From contig NZ_JACIYL010000216.1 of the NCBI RefSeq assembly GCF_014359955.1, positions 1 to 5,988 of the forward strand: a DNA stretch of 5,988 nucleotides, given 5' to 3'. Numbering within the stretch: position 1 is the stretch's first letter; every line of letters starts with the position of its first letter. The notes below the pieces were generated by a model that did no database searches, was not told the DNA's origin, and saw only the letters and a program-made list of their open reading frames with translations. The position numbers and the translations under genes are program-made. Source of the stretch: Thermogutta sp. Lineage in GTDB: Bacteria > Planctomycetota > Planctomycetia > Pirellulales > Thermoguttaceae. Shown here one piece after another: positions 5,961-5,988 of this stretch.

Positions 5961-5988
5961 GTTTTGGTTTTTGGAGATTTGGGGGGCC

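Noticed and set aside
1..5988. CRISPR array, tRNA, insertion sequence or phage signal
   Set aside because: No regularly spaced repeats, transposase-like protein, terminal inverted repeats or tRNA-like fold were seen; the genes are tightly spaced and on one strand, as in an ordinary chromosomal region.

Overview
The window looks like a piece of a bacterial chromosome, most likely from a planctomycete of the Pirellulales/Thermogutta type. The base composition is moderately GC-rich. There is an ECF sigma factor next to a soluble zinc-finger protein ending in an H-x5-C-x2-C motif, a style I associate with planctomycetes, and a secreted protein with no recognised domain. The taxonomic call is inference from protein style; there is no rRNA or other marker here. 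All six confident genes lie on the minus strand, so transcription runs from right to left. I see no mobile element, tRNA, rRNA, CRISPR array or phage gene.

From right to left (the direction of transcription): (1) 4943-5947 encodes a secreted protein of unknown function with a signal peptide, a beta/Gly-rich middle, a Pro-rich linker and a charged helical C-terminus. (2) 4163-4789 encodes a 208-residue ECF-type sigma factor with a GTG start and no Shine-Dalgarno (SD) sequence. (3) 3626-4060 encodes a soluble Cys/His protein that resembles two anti-sigma-type modules in tandem; it is a candidate partner of the sigma factor, and a possible weak terminator lies between the two genes. (4) 2252-3556 encodes a polytopic membrane protein with an N-terminal MgtC/SapB region and a C-terminal DUF4010 region; a promoter-like sequence flanked by an inverted repeat precedes it. 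(5) 938-2059 encodes the radical SAM enzyme of the AmmeMemoRadiSam system, with all three cysteine clusters intact. (6) The first ~796 bases encode an AMMECR1-domain protein (AmmeMemoRadiSam protein A) that runs off the left edge. Between (5) and (6) is a possible 62-codon ORF whose ATG overlaps the radical SAM stop codon.

Two functional units stand out. One is the sigma factor plus zinc-finger protein, probably a regulatory pair. The other is the radical SAM plus AMMECR1 pair, two of the three parts of a conserved system whose chemistry is, to my knowledge, not established. The third part (Memo-like, protein B) is not seen and would be sought just beyond the left edge, either as a separate gene or fused to the AMMECR1 protein, which is still open there after its domain should have ended. 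Nothing here is a clearly new multi-gene system; the best leads are this poorly understood pair, the extra small ORF inside it, and the sigma/zinc-finger pair.
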